Shown piece after piece: positions 51,875 through 63,887 of a DNA stretch of 64,000 nucleotides; the stretch's first letter is position 1; the number at the start of each line of letters is the position of its first letter. The notes below the pieces were generated by a model that saw only the letters and a program-made list of their open reading frames with translations, searched no databases and was not told the origin of the DNA. Where the stretch lies: positions 1 to 64,000 of the forward strand of contig JACCGJ010000221.1 of the NCBI GenBank assembly GCA_013407085.1, read 5' to 3'. Made by a program: the position numbers and the translations under genes. Source of the DNA: Atriophallophorus winterbourni. Lineage: Eukaryota; Platyhelminthes; Trematoda; Plagiorchiida; Microphallidae.

Positions 51875-51929
51875 CAGAACCGAACGGATAGTTTTCCTTT
51901 CTTATAAGTTACGCGTATGGCCGCCTGGT

Positions 51930-53585
51930 TCAAGATTCTACGTATCGCTTCAGATGTGCATTTTGCATACGGTATACAACTGTATCTCGCCAATTTTTCT
52001 CCGATTTTTCGGATGGGTATTTTACCTTCATCAATTGGCGTTTTACAAAACTTTTTGGATAACCGTGGTCTATGAGCCTTTGGCTCGCTTCACGGTGCGC
52101 CTGTTTTCGCTCCCTTTCGTCGCTGCACAGGTGTTCTATCTTGTGGAAAATGGAACAAGCTATGGAACTGAAGACTTGTCTTGGATGAGCGGAAGTGTAT
52201 CGTAGTACAGCATCTGTATCGATAGGTTTCCGATAAACAGAAGTTTTTATTCTCCCGTCTACTTTTTGTGCTAAACAGTCCAAAAATGGAAGAGTGCCTG
52301 TGTAGGATTCCACTTCCTTTGTGACAGTAATACATGGGTCTATTTCATTTAAATATTTAAAGAAGGCCTCTAACTGATCTCGCTTGATGATAACAAATGT
52401 GTCATCAACATAGCGCCACCATAATTTTGGCTTGAACCCTTCATTGCTAAGGGCTTTGTTCTCGAAATGCTCCATATACATGTTCGCAAGTACTGGAGAT
52501 ATCGGTGAACCCATTGCCAACCCTTCTTTTTGTCTATATAATTGCTCATTAAATACGAAGTGGTTCATGCTTAGGCAGATCGATACACCGTTGATAATTT
52601 GCTGGACGCTCAAGTTTGTGCGATCTGACAAACTGGCATCAGATTCCAAGGCCCGTCTAGCTAGTTGCAACGCACTTGTTGTATCGACGTTGGTGAACAA
52701 AGCGCTCACATCAAAACTAACCATTATTTCATCGTTATCTATTGTTACCGACTTTGGGCGTGCTGCAAAGTCATTTGCGTTCTTGATGAACGAGGCTGTA
52801 TTGCCGACTAAAGGTTTCAACAAATAAGCCAAGTGTCTAGCTAACTCGTGCGCAGGTGATCCGATACCGTCGACGATAGGTCTTACAGGAATGCCTTCTT
52901 TATGTATTAACGGTAGGCCGTAGAACCTAGGAGTTAGAGTCGACTTGGGATACAGGTTATACCATAAGCCCTTTCCCAAACTCTCCTTAACGCCACGCAA
53001 ATACCTAGAGACTACCGTTTTGCAATTATTCATTACCTTTTTCATTTTACCATTATCTATCCGTTCATAAGGGCCCTCTGATAAGTGTACCCCAACCTTG
53101 TCTAAATAGTCGCTTTTGTTCAAAATTACCGTTACTTTACCTTTGTCCGCCTTAGTAATGGCTATGTTTGTATCTTGTTTCAGCGTAAGAAGTGCTTGTC
53201 TTTCGTGTGAATCAAGGTTTGCATCGTCCTGTTCCTGGTTTTTAATGACACCTGCAATACAGTTTCTTACCACGTCTGCCTGTTCGTTTGGGAGTGCATT
53301 TAATGATCCCTTAATACATGGGATAAGATCCTCAGCTTTCATAAAACTCTTAATTATGCAGAAATTCAAGCCCTTCTCCAACAATCTTTGTTCAGCTTGC
53401 GAAAGTTGTCGATTAGATAAATTCAAAACACTAGAATACTGGTTGCTAGATAATGATTTATTAGATTTAACTGAAGAACGTTTATTATAAAACTCGAATA
53501 ACTTGTTGTACTTACGGTTTTGTCTTTCTCCTATTCGCTCCGTTTGTGTGGCTATAACCTCCGCGTGTTTTCCTCTTATGAACTA
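51930..53585 (-). pseudogene. PLE reverse transcriptase
   Basis: About 550 codons without a stop; a TTG at 53426 is not needed as start because the frame is open upstream. Typical PLE blocks: ITKADKGKVTVILNKSDYL, TPRFYGLPLIHKEGIPVRPI, DGIGSPAHELARHLAYLLKP, MVSFDVSALFTNVD (first Asp), EGLAMGSPISPVLANMYMEH, KLWWRYVDDTFVII (catalytic YVDD) and LPFLDCL. It ends ...LKRYVES and a stop, after which the expected linker continues in other frames (IRVTYKKGK, then TIRSVLMHLKDK). Confidence 0.92.
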
Positions 53586-53689
53586 TGAGAAAGAAATCAA
53601 ACCACTAAGTTCGATTAGGATCCGTGTGCGATTGAATCAGTGGAACAATGATAAACAAGTTGCGCCTGTATGCCACCGTTGGATAAGGT

Positions 53690-53835
53690 TGGTATGACCA
53701 ACCTGGTCAATCACATGAGCCCACACGCATGTAGATAGGGTTCAAACCCACGACCATGAACAAAAATGCTCAGTTGCATGCATTTCCATCACACACACAT
53801 ACACCCCACAACCTGGTTTAACAGAGATTGGTGTT
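53690..53835 (-). repeat. Remnant of the hammerhead-bearing repeat beside the PLE
   Basis: Shares the sequence around gttgcatgcatttccatcac and caccccacaacctggttt with the 30.3 kb copy, but the CTGATGA core is gone. It lies about 150 bp upstream of the PLE RT frame on the PLE strand, the place where PLEs carry hammerheads in their terminal repeats. Confidence 0.55.
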
Positions 53836-54487
53836 AACTGTAAATCGCCATGGAATTCAACTAGTGCTGGACACATGATAACTCGGAAAAATAACAACAC
53901 CTATTTATACCAGCTGTGAGAACATTTATAAGATGCGTATGATGCGGTGATAGCTGTCGGGTTGCACATATCTCCCGTTGTTTAGTTCCATTGCATAGAA
54001 TTGTAGTTTGCATGGCCTCATCTAAACTTGCCTTCTATGAATGCAACCAACATAACCTCCATGCGAAGTAGGGACGCGTCCTCAACACAAATATTATAAT
54101 GATCAGATAAAAATCCCACTTTCCAGATAACCCGCTGTAAAACTCTTTCAGTTTTGCATAACTTTTTCACAACTGTTCATTGCTGAGCACATCTCAACTT
54201 GGCAATTTGTGATACTACCAGAATTTAACATAATTTTATACGTGAGTATTTTCGGTAAAGCAAACTCTTTTAGATAAATTTCGAGTTAAACTAACTGGTA
54301 ATCCCCAATATGCTATCTATTTTTCTATTTTAAAGATTAAATGATAACCCTTTAACAACTTGGTTATTCACTGTTTGCAACATTAGCTTTCAATTCGCAT
54401 TTTTGCACCGTTTACATTAATCCCGGTCACCAAGTTGCTATTATTACAGCACCTGTTATTTCTAACCAATCAGGCTGGATTTCACAC
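53836..54487. other. Stretch without a recognised gene
   Basis: AT-rich, no notable frame. Possible intron of the following gene: a candidate acceptor (cacatgcag) ends at 54491. Confidence 0.4.
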
Positions 54488-57340
54488 ATGCAGACATATC
54501 GTTATTTTCATTCTTGCATTCAGCCTGGTGAAAATTTCCGGGATCTTCAAACCAATGAAGGCCAGTGTTTGACGAAGGAGTGTGTTTCAGAAGCAGTCAC
54601 GACATGCTGTTCGCACACTACTGGCTTGAAGCGCCGCCGTGGCCCCAGCGGTGAAGATCAGTTACCAACGGGGCAGACAGTGTTGTTGGATGCCAACCAA
54701 TTTCTTGTCCACTCTCAGTTCACAGATGAATCGGAACGTGACACTTCATCACCGAAAAGTATATTCAATCGGCAAGAAACGATCGTTGCTACTACAACAG
54801 CGAGCAGTCTGAATGACTGTGCGGCAGATACCAAACCCCATCTTTTTAGTTCTAATAATTATGACTGCAGTGGAAAGGCATCGCCTGAAATCATCGTTCA
54901 ACCAGCGACCGGGCCATCGCCATCTCAACTCACAGCTGTAAGGCTTGCTTCTTGCAAGTCAAAGTTTCCAGGCTCAAATGTAAGTTCTTAGGCAATGAGT
55001 TCAAGGTCGTGATGCTTATTTCGTCAACCACGTTTCATCACGTTCATATAATCAGCCAGCTTTTGATGAAATTGCATTGCCTCAATATACAGCGAGATAA
55101 TTGTTCCGTTCGTTATTGCATCATTTCCATCTCCAAAGGTCGAATGAGGCAACTTTTATTTATCGCTGTTTGATTTGTTGATGACAAACAGCCAGAAACC
55201 AATTGCTCAGTTAAAGTACTAAAGATTTTCGTCACACAATACATAGTTTATAAACTTCTTAAACGTGAAACCTGGAATCACTATGTTTTTGTATTTTAAC
55301 GCCTTGATTCATCTACGGACAAACTTTGTTTACCTTTTTTATGCGTTTTGAGGACTCACTGTACCCAATAATACTGCCACAGCTTGATGACGTCAATCAG
55401 CCAGAAACCGATTTTTTAGGTTGAGTGCTTGCGCAATCCAACACATCGAATTTTAAAGAGTTTTGCATCTAATCAAATAGCAGTGCGCTTCGTTGGTCGT
55501 CTGTAGTGTTTTCTGATGTGATATCAGTCAACTATAAGCTTGAACAAAAAGTTTAACTATTTGGTAACCCACAGAGAATCATGCAATTCAATGTTTTGTT
55601 GCATGTTCCTGTCAAACATGTGGCTTTTATGCCCCACAAGGTTTCCCATGAATATACAACCTGATTCAGGAGTAACAGTTCACCCCAAAACGTCCCCCTT
55701 ATGTCTGGTCTCAACGTGATTTTAGTTGACTAACTCACGTCATTCATCAACATGAAAACCACGCTCTACATTATATCTCCAAAGCGAGCGATCAGCCGCT
55801 AGTGATTCTTACATCATAACTTTATGCCACACCAGTTTGTTTAACCATGAATAACGAAAAGGATGCAAATCAATGAGTGCACAGAACTTCTAAGTCTGAG
55901 CGCTCGACTAACGTCTTGGTTGAGTAAGGGTCACTTTAGCCGCGTGTGACGGAGCACTGAAATCCACGCGCCATCCCTGCACGACCACTGCAAATGAAAG
56001 TTAACTTTCATTGATTTTATAGTGCTGCTGACAGTTCGCATCTCGTGTTTTCAATTCACATTAACCGGTTAAGCCTTATTGTAATTCGTTTTATAATTAA
56101 CAGGTTCGAAGCGCTATACGTGATCCGAAACTATGCATGTAAACAGCGTTTTTCGTTCCAGACATTGTTGTGTCATCTACGCCGATTGATCCTCAAACTT
56201 CATTTTTCATGAATTAATCGTGTCGTGCTTTCGAATTATTATCAACTTCATTTGTTTGTTCTTCCCTTTACAGAGATTCTTTTTCTAGCTGCACCTTCAA
56301 CATTAACTGTAGCGTGCTTACACTACTTTCCCACAATTCACACTGCTTGCACAATACCTTTCTAACTAAACATTACTACATAACGTTTTTACGTGCAGTG
56401 CACTTTAAGGCATCCCATGAGCTGATTTCGATTGCATGTTCCTCAAGACGTTGCTTATCGACGCATAGTCGTCATAATTGAATTATTTTTACCTTCCTGG
56501 TTGATATGGTTCATGAATCGGTTTTTGTTTAAATAAAATCTTATTTCACTCGCGCCTATATAGCACTACTGCTACCGAATTGTTTACCTCTACCAGCTCA
56601 TTTAGGCACACTAAGTCACTATTCCTATCGCTTACATCTACTTGAGTAAGATAAAACGGATTTTGAAATAATATCGGAAAATTTCATTAACATGAATCAC
56701 GAATAGTACTTATGAAAGAAACGTTTGTGTTGTGTTTTGGACAATATTTTCTAATCAAATTTACATTCTGCCTTTCCAGGGCTCAACAAGTCCGTTTCAT
56801 TGTTCCCACTATGAAGTACGCATTCCAAACTCCCAATCTCAACTTCAATCCCAGAATCGCTACTGTCAAGCCCGAAAAGCTTTAAGTGGTTTCGGTCAGT
56901 CACTTGAAGAGACCGAAGAAAAATCCCTTGGAAAAGAGTGGGAACTTTCCGAATCATTGTCACCAGCACATTTAAGGCGAACTTCTGTTTGTAGTAGCAT
57001 TATTTTGCCTTCGATTTTTGAAGTTACCTTTGAACCTATTCGTGATCCCATGGAAGAACAACCTTCGGTTGTATCACCAACACCACGTACTTCCGCTATC
57101 GGATCGGTCCCTCCTTCAGAGACAAAAACAATACGGATTTCTCGAGGGAAGCCTGTTTGTGATATACTCATATGCCTGGCTTCAAGTGATTCGGATGATA
57201 ATTCCGATGATGAGCAAATCATCTCTCCACAACTCATTAATCGTCAACGGTATTTTGATGGCTGTGTTCGTCAGGCGCCCTCAGAGTCTTCTTCTGCACA
57301 AAATACAGAAATCGATCTTTCCCTTATAGAGAACAACTAG
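54488..57340 (+). CDS. Unrecognised gene, two 3' exons
   Basis: Exon 54488-54979 (first base uncertain) has donor gtaagt after KFPGSN. Exon 56780-57340 has acceptor gcctttccag and begins GSTSPFHCSHYEVRIPNSQS. Both junction edges are phase 0, so together they give 164 plus 186 residues to a TAG. Composition is Ser/Thr/Pro/Gln-rich with an acidic cluster near the end (CLASSDSDDNSDDEQIIS), as in disordered regulatory proteins. A basic patch, LKRRRGPSG, could be a nuclear signal. No domain is recognised and I give no function. Upstream exons are probably further left. A 3' UTR follows. Confidence 0.5.
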
Positions 57341-58160
57341 TCTTTCAAACGCGTATCATTCCCTTACCCGCACCATATCATTTCTTATTTGCTCACCGTT
57401 TTGGACACTGACCGAAAATAGTCTACTCCGGTCATCATGTATATAGTCATTATGTACAATAGAATCACCAAATTTATTTATTTAAAATTCGTTATTTACC
57501 TGCCGGTGGCCTTAAGTGTATCCTTGAAAATTCTGTTCGATGGGTTCTTTCGTTTGTTTTAGCCTAAACTAACATCTGTAGCGTTCTAGATGAAGGTTGG
57601 ATTAATTCTGGAACATTTAGAACCGTTATGGGTCGCGCTTCACAATCGATGATGAATGGTCTATCCAGCTCAGTTTCTAAATAGATTTTCTTTAAACTGT
57701 AGAATATCGCCATGATCGTAATGCTTTGTTCCAGCATATATTTCCAATTCTCTCCTGATTCCTGATTGTACTGTTTCTACCTGATGAGTGTAATGTGTTG
57801 GATGCGAACACGTACAAATATAAAAATGCTGTGATTATTTTTACAGCCAATTGCTCCACGGTTTTGAAAAGTTATTGATCCATTACTGATGATTGTGAGA
57901 GGAATATATAGTTAAATAATCCATTTCCTCTCACTACATGGGAAATGTTAAGCAGATGAATCTCGTTTTTACTTGTCAGCCGTCCATGCAAATTAAATAT
58001 CGGACATGATTTAATCATTCACGGGATTATCACAGCATTCCGCATCTTCTGTGCAAAAAATCGCGGCATGTTTAGGTTCGCGTTATGTGAAATAGTGCTT
58101 ACCATTTAAATGACACCAATCATGCCAATAATATGTACCTAGCAATTTCAGTTTAAGATT
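57341..58160. other. 3' flank of the unknown gene
   Basis: No recognised gene. Ends at the CR1-like element's tandem tail. Confidence 0.4.
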
Positions 58161-58164
58161 GTAG

Positions 58165-59488
58165 CAATTTCAATTCAATTCAATTCAATTTAATGGTCCA
58201 AAAAGCACATAGCTTTACAAAAACCACAGAATAATATGCGAATTACAAATAACATAGGTAGTAAAACGGGGTTTGTTTTCCTACTGATTAGTTCAGAAAT
58301 CACGTGAAAATACATAGATCAGAAATTGTTTTCAACCAGTTTGATAGGGTAAATATGTATAGTTTACTTGGATGCATTGGTTCAAAGCTTTATGATGCGG
58401 AATATATTGTTTCAATGTTTGGATTGGTCAACATGAAATTGTCCAAATTCGATTTGAATATATCCAAGTTGGGTGAATGTGCAACATTACAAGGTAGGCA
58501 GTTTCAGGTAAAGCATACACGTACAGAATAAAAGTACCTTCGACAGTTCAGTCTCGAGTCAGGAATATGTACTGTATAGTCGTGACTCCGGCTGGTTCTG
58601 CGTGGTAGTCGCGTGAATAGTTGATTTAGGGGATGGTTGGGGGTATGCAGTATATTGAACATAAGTATCAAATCACCTTTAAGACGGCGGTAGCGAAAGT
58701 CGAATAGATTGAGACTTGCAATACGATCTTCGTATTGTTTGTGCTTCAAACAGCGTACGAGCTTGGTAGTCCGATGATATATTCTCTGCAAGAGGCTCAT
58801 GTCCTTCTGTAGCCAGGGTGACCAAGCCTGAACCGCATACTCCATGGTTGGCCTCAAGTACGTATTAATTATTTGATGAACGGTTTGCTTAGTGAACCTC
58901 CCGAACACGCGTTTTAGCAGTAGCAGTACTCGCGACGTCTTTTCATATACAGCTGTGGCGTTATGCGACGGTTTCAATGTGCTGCTCACCCACACACCCA
59001 AGTCCTTTTCCTTGTCAGTGCTTTCAAGAATATGGGAACCAAGGGTGTAAGAGAACTCAAAATATCTTCCAATCGTCAATACCTTGCATTTGCTGAAATT
59101 GAAAGGTAGTTCATTTCTAACTGACCAGTTCTGTAAGGCATCAAGGTCCAGCTGAAGCTGTCTGCAATCTTCAGTTGTGCGTACTTGTGTCCAAAGCTTG
59201 ATGTCATCCGCAAATAACAAGATTTTGCTGCGAACAAGTTTCGGTAAGTCGTTTACATAGATCAGGAAAAGAATTGGTCCAAGCACTGATCCCTGCGGCA
59301 CCCCACTCGTTACTGCAATGGGTCGTGATAAAGCACCGTCAACCCTTACGCGAATGACACGGTCGCGGAGATAATCCTCAAACCAGGCTAGTAATGAACC
59401 CTTGATGCCACATTGCTCCATTTTTTGTAGTAACAGACTGTGGTTGACACGATCGAATGCTTTGGACATATCAAGATACCACGCGTGT
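58165..59488 (-). mobile_element. CR1-like LINE, RT second half, running into the gap
   Basis: The RT frame 59469-58504 is followed on the - strand by a short 3' UTR and the tail ggaccattaaatt plus about four gaatt units at 58171-58193. The upstream half is hidden by the N gap. The frame is open up to the gap, so this could be a young copy, but the C-terminus stops at RVCFT, slightly earlier than in relatives. Confidence 0.85.
58504..59469 (-). pseudogene. CR1-like reverse transcriptase, palm to C-terminus
   Basis: A 321-codon frame: MSKAFDRVNHSLLLQKMEQC (first Asp), LAWFEDYLRDRVIRVRVDGA, VTSGVPQGSVLGPILFLIYV, SKILLFADDIKLW (intact FADD), KDLGVWVSSTL, YLRPTMEYAVQAWSPWLQKD and PDSRLNCRRYFYSVRVCF. 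All motifs that are visible are intact. The start shown is only the first Met; the true frame continues into the gap. The last ~25 residues seen in relatives (LWN-LP...) are lost to an early stop. Confidence 0.88.
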
Positions 59489-60488
59489 NNNNNNNNNNNN
59501 NNNNNNNNNNNNNNNNNNNNNNNNNNNNNNNNNNNNNNNNNNNNNNNNNNNNNNNNNNNNNNNNNNNNNNNNNNNNNNNNNNNNNNNNNNNNNNNNNNNN
59601 NNNNNNNNNNNNNNNNNNNNNNNNNNNNNNNNNNNNNNNNNNNNNNNNNNNNNNNNNNNNNNNNNNNNNNNNNNNNNNNNNNNNNNNNNNNNNNNNNNNN
59701 NNNNNNNNNNNNNNNNNNNNNNNNNNNNNNNNNNNNNNNNNNNNNNNNNNNNNNNNNNNNNNNNNNNNNNNNNNNNNNNNNNNNNNNNNNNNNNNNNNNN
59801 NNNNNNNNNNNNNNNNNNNNNNNNNNNNNNNNNNNNNNNNNNNNNNNNNNNNNNNNNNNNNNNNNNNNNNNNNNNNNNNNNNNNNNNNNNNNNNNNNNNN
59901 NNNNNNNNNNNNNNNNNNNNNNNNNNNNNNNNNNNNNNNNNNNNNNNNNNNNNNNNNNNNNNNNNNNNNNNNNNNNNNNNNNNNNNNNNNNNNNNNNNNN
60001 NNNNNNNNNNNNNNNNNNNNNNNNNNNNNNNNNNNNNNNNNNNNNNNNNNNNNNNNNNNNNNNNNNNNNNNNNNNNNNNNNNNNNNNNNNNNNNNNNNNN
60101 NNNNNNNNNNNNNNNNNNNNNNNNNNNNNNNNNNNNNNNNNNNNNNNNNNNNNNNNNNNNNNNNNNNNNNNNNNNNNNNNNNNNNNNNNNNNNNNNNNNN
60201 NNNNNNNNNNNNNNNNNNNNNNNNNNNNNNNNNNNNNNNNNNNNNNNNNNNNNNNNNNNNNNNNNNNNNNNNNNNNNNNNNNNNNNNNNNNNNNNNNNNN
60301 NNNNNNNNNNNNNNNNNNNNNNNNNNNNNNNNNNNNNNNNNNNNNNNNNNNNNNNNNNNNNNNNNNNNNNNNNNNNNNNNNNNNNNNNNNNNNNNNNNNN
60401 NNNNNNNNNNNNNNNNNNNNNNNNNNNNNNNNNNNNNNNNNNNNNNNNNNNNNNNNNNNNNNNNNNNNNNNNNNNNNNNNNNNNNNNN
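59489..60488. other. Assembly gap (1000 N)
   Basis: Exactly 1000 unknown bases, a round number typical of a gap of unknown size. It lies between a CR1-like element and a repeat of the DDHD gene region. Long frames across it are artefacts of N translation. Confidence 1.
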
Positions 60489-61519
60489 AGAATTAATTTC
60501 AATAATACTATGTTGTCCCAGGTTATTGAAACTAAACAGATGCTACAAATTCTATGAACAATCGAAGTGGTTCCATTGCAATTCACAAAAAAATACGCGA
60601 TATCAACGAGATGACACGCAACAGAAAATTTACATTTATTACTTTCTCGAAAGGAGGCGAAAGACCTCTCAAATATCTTAAACAAAGCCACACTAATTCT
60701 CCAATTTGTTATATTCCTTGTACCTAACACTTGTTGAATTGTTTTGAGGTTTACCGCCATTTCGTTATCATTTTCCAAACTTCATCGTGCATGCTTCATC
60801 CATCATCGGCGATTTATTTTTATCATTTAATTTACTTCATATTTTCACGCATTTTCATCACACACGGATGCACGCAAATGCGGATTTTGTTTCGAGCCCA
60901 TGGGTTTAACCCCATCCACATGTGAGGGCACGTGATCTAACAGATTGGTCGTGCTAACCTTACGCAACAGTGGATTACCAGTTCACAGCCTGTCTACCAT
61001 ATCTCAGCTTATCGGTGATCTTAACATGCAATCTAAAACATCCAGCTCCCATCGAACTTCAGCGATCCGAAGAATACGATTAAATCGCAAAATGGGTCAA
61101 ACTATGAGTCTCAAAACGCAGCACACACACAACACATCGGACTAACCGGTGCAAGTTTGCGATATAGCCCAAATGCAACAAATATCAAACATCGCACATT
61201 GCTTTTTATGTATATGGTGCTAAATCGATTGTGTAGCTGAGTTAGGCGGTTTGCTACGGTAGGTGAAGAGATGACCGTCGGCCATATTCGAATGGTACAC
61301 GTTGATTGTCTCTACATTTACGAACCTGGAGTTATATGCCTATGAATAAGCCCTATCGAGATTCGTTAACACAATGCTGCTTGGCCTAGTCCAATCTTCG
61401 TTCTCGTATTCTTTGTAAGAAACAAAACATTAACAAGCCATTAGAATAAATAAAATTGCTTAATCATGGACAAGTTATGTACGACATCGCTGCACTCAAA
61501 TACGTGAAACAAAGCCTAC

Positions 61520-61796
61520 CGATAGAACCATGTTGCACGACGAACTTCACTAACAGGCTCATCCCAATACACAGCATAACGCTCACGATTCGTCAGAGAT
61601 ACGTCATACCGACCACCTTCAACAGGTATAATACGTTCAGTTTCCCCTTCCAAATTTGATGATTCTGAGCTTGATTGAAGACGAGACGCCGCGTTCTCCA
61701 GCTGGCAGGAATCGAAACGTGAGAAAGGCCACCATACACGGATCCCATTTACATTGGAGGCATAAAACCAACACGGACTGACAGGTCTGTAGGAAG
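61520..61796 (-). CDS. WWE-domain exon, second copy
   Basis: Counterpart of exon 40383-40659 with the same splice edges and the same encoded protein. Only intron-side and silent bases differ, so the copy is either very recent or allelic. Confidence 0.88.
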
Positions 61797-62373
61797 CTGG
61801 CAACAGGCAAATGTGAAAAGTTGATTATGTGCTGAATCATACTTTGACGCTAGTGTCAAATCTCTGAATTCGAGATGGAACCAGAATCGGATAAAAATCG
61901 AATTAAATTAGGCAAGTAAAAGCTCAAGAATTCCTGTTTGCAGAGAATTCGTTTACACACATGAGTATGCCACTAACTCGTGTATTCAAAACAAATCGAT
62001 TAGCATTTCAAACCAGGCACTGTTGCATCTATTTTGAGATGAACGCCAGTGTGTAAACACACTATTAACACACGTTTTAGAACGATGGCAACCATGCACA
62101 GATGAGACCAGAATGCATTTGAATAAAAAAATGGCTAGGCGGCAAACGCTCAATATTGAACACTAAATAGAATTGGGCTCTAATAATGTGATCGAAGTTA
62201 AAGGTCTCTATCGTTCACGTCACGAAGGATAATTAAATAACCATGCAAAAAGCGTAGCGCTTCTCACATTTTAGATATGCAAAATAGAGCACAATGGATG
62301 GCAAACGAGGTGTGGCGGTTAAGCTCTTAGGATAACTCTCCTACACGTGCGTATTCGATAACAAAAATTCGAA

Positions 62374-62917
62374 ATGGAACTTGATAAAGAAGTGATTGGT
62401 TCGAGTGAGAACTGTTCTTTCAACCAGAACGGATTATACAGCTCAATTGTAAAAAACATGTTGATTATCGACAACTGTCATAGCGAATTCTGCTTTGGTT
62501 TCCAGTTCACAAACGTAGACGGTGGGGAAAGAACCCTGAACAATTTCATTGTGAACACGGAAATTGATCGGCTTGCCCTTGAGTTAGAAACTGCTTCGTT
62601 TGAAAGGGTCCTTAAATGCGTGTGTAAATATTTTACTTTCTAATCTTACTTCCTAATCCCCATATACATATTAATGTTTACCACATAATAAACATAACAA
62701 ATGTATTAAAAGTAGAGAGATTGGTCGATTAGAGGCACGAATAAAAAATGATAAAAAAGACGATCTACTAAAATCACCCTGCTACGTTTACGGATGTATA
62801 TCATCGTACATCGATGAGAAAAAATGTGATGAAGAGATGTTATTTTTTACTAATAAAATGATGGCATTAACGAAAAAGCTGATTACAGGTCAGCAATTAA
62901 ACAGCGAAAATAAACGA
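62374..62917 (+). other. Possible nested small gene, second copy with putative intron
   Basis: Frame 62374-62643 matches the 41237-41506 frame with one residue changed. The 75-nt segment 62648-62722 absent from copy 1 can be spliced (gtgtaa after LKC, acceptor gtag) to continue as [20 protein letters not shown] ... [12 protein letters not shown] to a stop near 62917. The donor is not a strong one. No family recognised. Confidence 0.35.
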
Positions 62918-62970
62918 TGATGGCGAAAGAAGTTTAGCGGCGACATTTTGTTTATGAAATAAAGACATAC

Positions 62971-63148
62971 TTGAGGTTGATGTCGCTTCTGAAGGAACGC
63001 CAGAAAACTGCTCAGTGGAGTCCACGGTTGTTGTAACGACATTAGAGTAACTCGGTGCCGAAGGTAGCTGTGAATACTGTGAGGGTGATGAGATGTCGGG
63101 TGGTAGGACATACCGCGGGCGCGAAGATTCACTGTTGTTGGATAAAGT
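62971..63148 (-). CDS. Pro/Ser-rich DDHD exon, second copy
   Basis: Counterpart of exon 41759-41936, 178 nt with the same donor (gtatgt) and acceptor (taaacag). Confidence 0.75.
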
Positions 63149-63738
63149 CTGTTTAAAAAAGCCAAAAGATGGGTTTTGAAAATAACAACGAGGTGAGGTT
63201 GACCAAATTATCTACGATAACGAAAGTTCGATAAAATTAAAATAAATTTAGTCTGGTATGTAAGTAGTTATAAGTGTTTTCATCAATGTTATATAAGTGA
63301 TGCGAAACTGAAGCGTCTCCAGCGATGATTGGAAATAAAATGAAAGAAATATCCGCGTCTTAGTTTGTTACCAGCATAGATGTCACTTGATTTGTGCTAT
63401 AAAAAAGAAGGCATATATACCTTACGTAACGAGGTATTTATTAAATCGCAAACATTGATTCGAGCAATGTACTAACAATTGTACTGTGCATTTGAGCTTG
63501 GATAATGCCCATCCGATATGGTTTGAAAATAAAATGAAGAAAACAATAGTTGAGTACGGCCGTAATGTGTTCCCGGTTATACCAAAATACCGGCGACGAG
63601 CAATGTAACAAAATGTAATTAGACGTGAATCAACCCAGCAAAACCATTGCCATCTAGATTCTAGATTAAAGAATTTATGGTATAGAAAGCTTATAGCTAT
63701 ACAACACCATAGGATATTCCTACAAGGACAATAAATGT

Positions 63739-63887
63739 ATATGGTATGAAAGCACAGTCCGAGACTGAACGTGGGCTAAGATACTGTCAGGTTGCCGAGG
63801 CCTAAACAGATATGACGGGGAAATATAAATGAAAATGGTAGTGAGACTCCAGCGCGTTTCAGCATGCTGCTCACTACCGTTGGTCAA
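63739..63887 (-). repeat. SINE-like hairpin repeat, copy of 42.5 kb
   Basis: Duplicated together with the surrounding segment. It has kept a more standard ggttgccgaggcc where copy 1 has changed. Confidence 0.88.

Larger units (their letters stand above)
51482..53585 (-). mobile_element. Penelope-like element with GIY-YIG endonuclease
   Basis: A telomerase-related RT followed by a GIY-YIG nuclease on the - strand is diagnostic for Penelope-like elements (PLEs). The RT frame is open from about 53585 (first codon after a TAG) to 51930. The nuclease follows in a different frame (51874-51482), with about two frameshifts at 51890-51930. Both domains keep their catalytic residues, so this is a recent but damaged copy. 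PLEs with this layout (Perere-10, Cercyon) are known in schistosomes. Confidence 0.92.

Noticed and set aside
53730..53755. ggttcaaaccc, a tRNA box-B-like motif
   Set aside because: No box A at the right distance and no cloverleaf; better explained as part of the hammerhead-associated repeat.
59402..60778. Very long open frames across the N gap
   Set aside because: They consist of unknown bases and carry no information.
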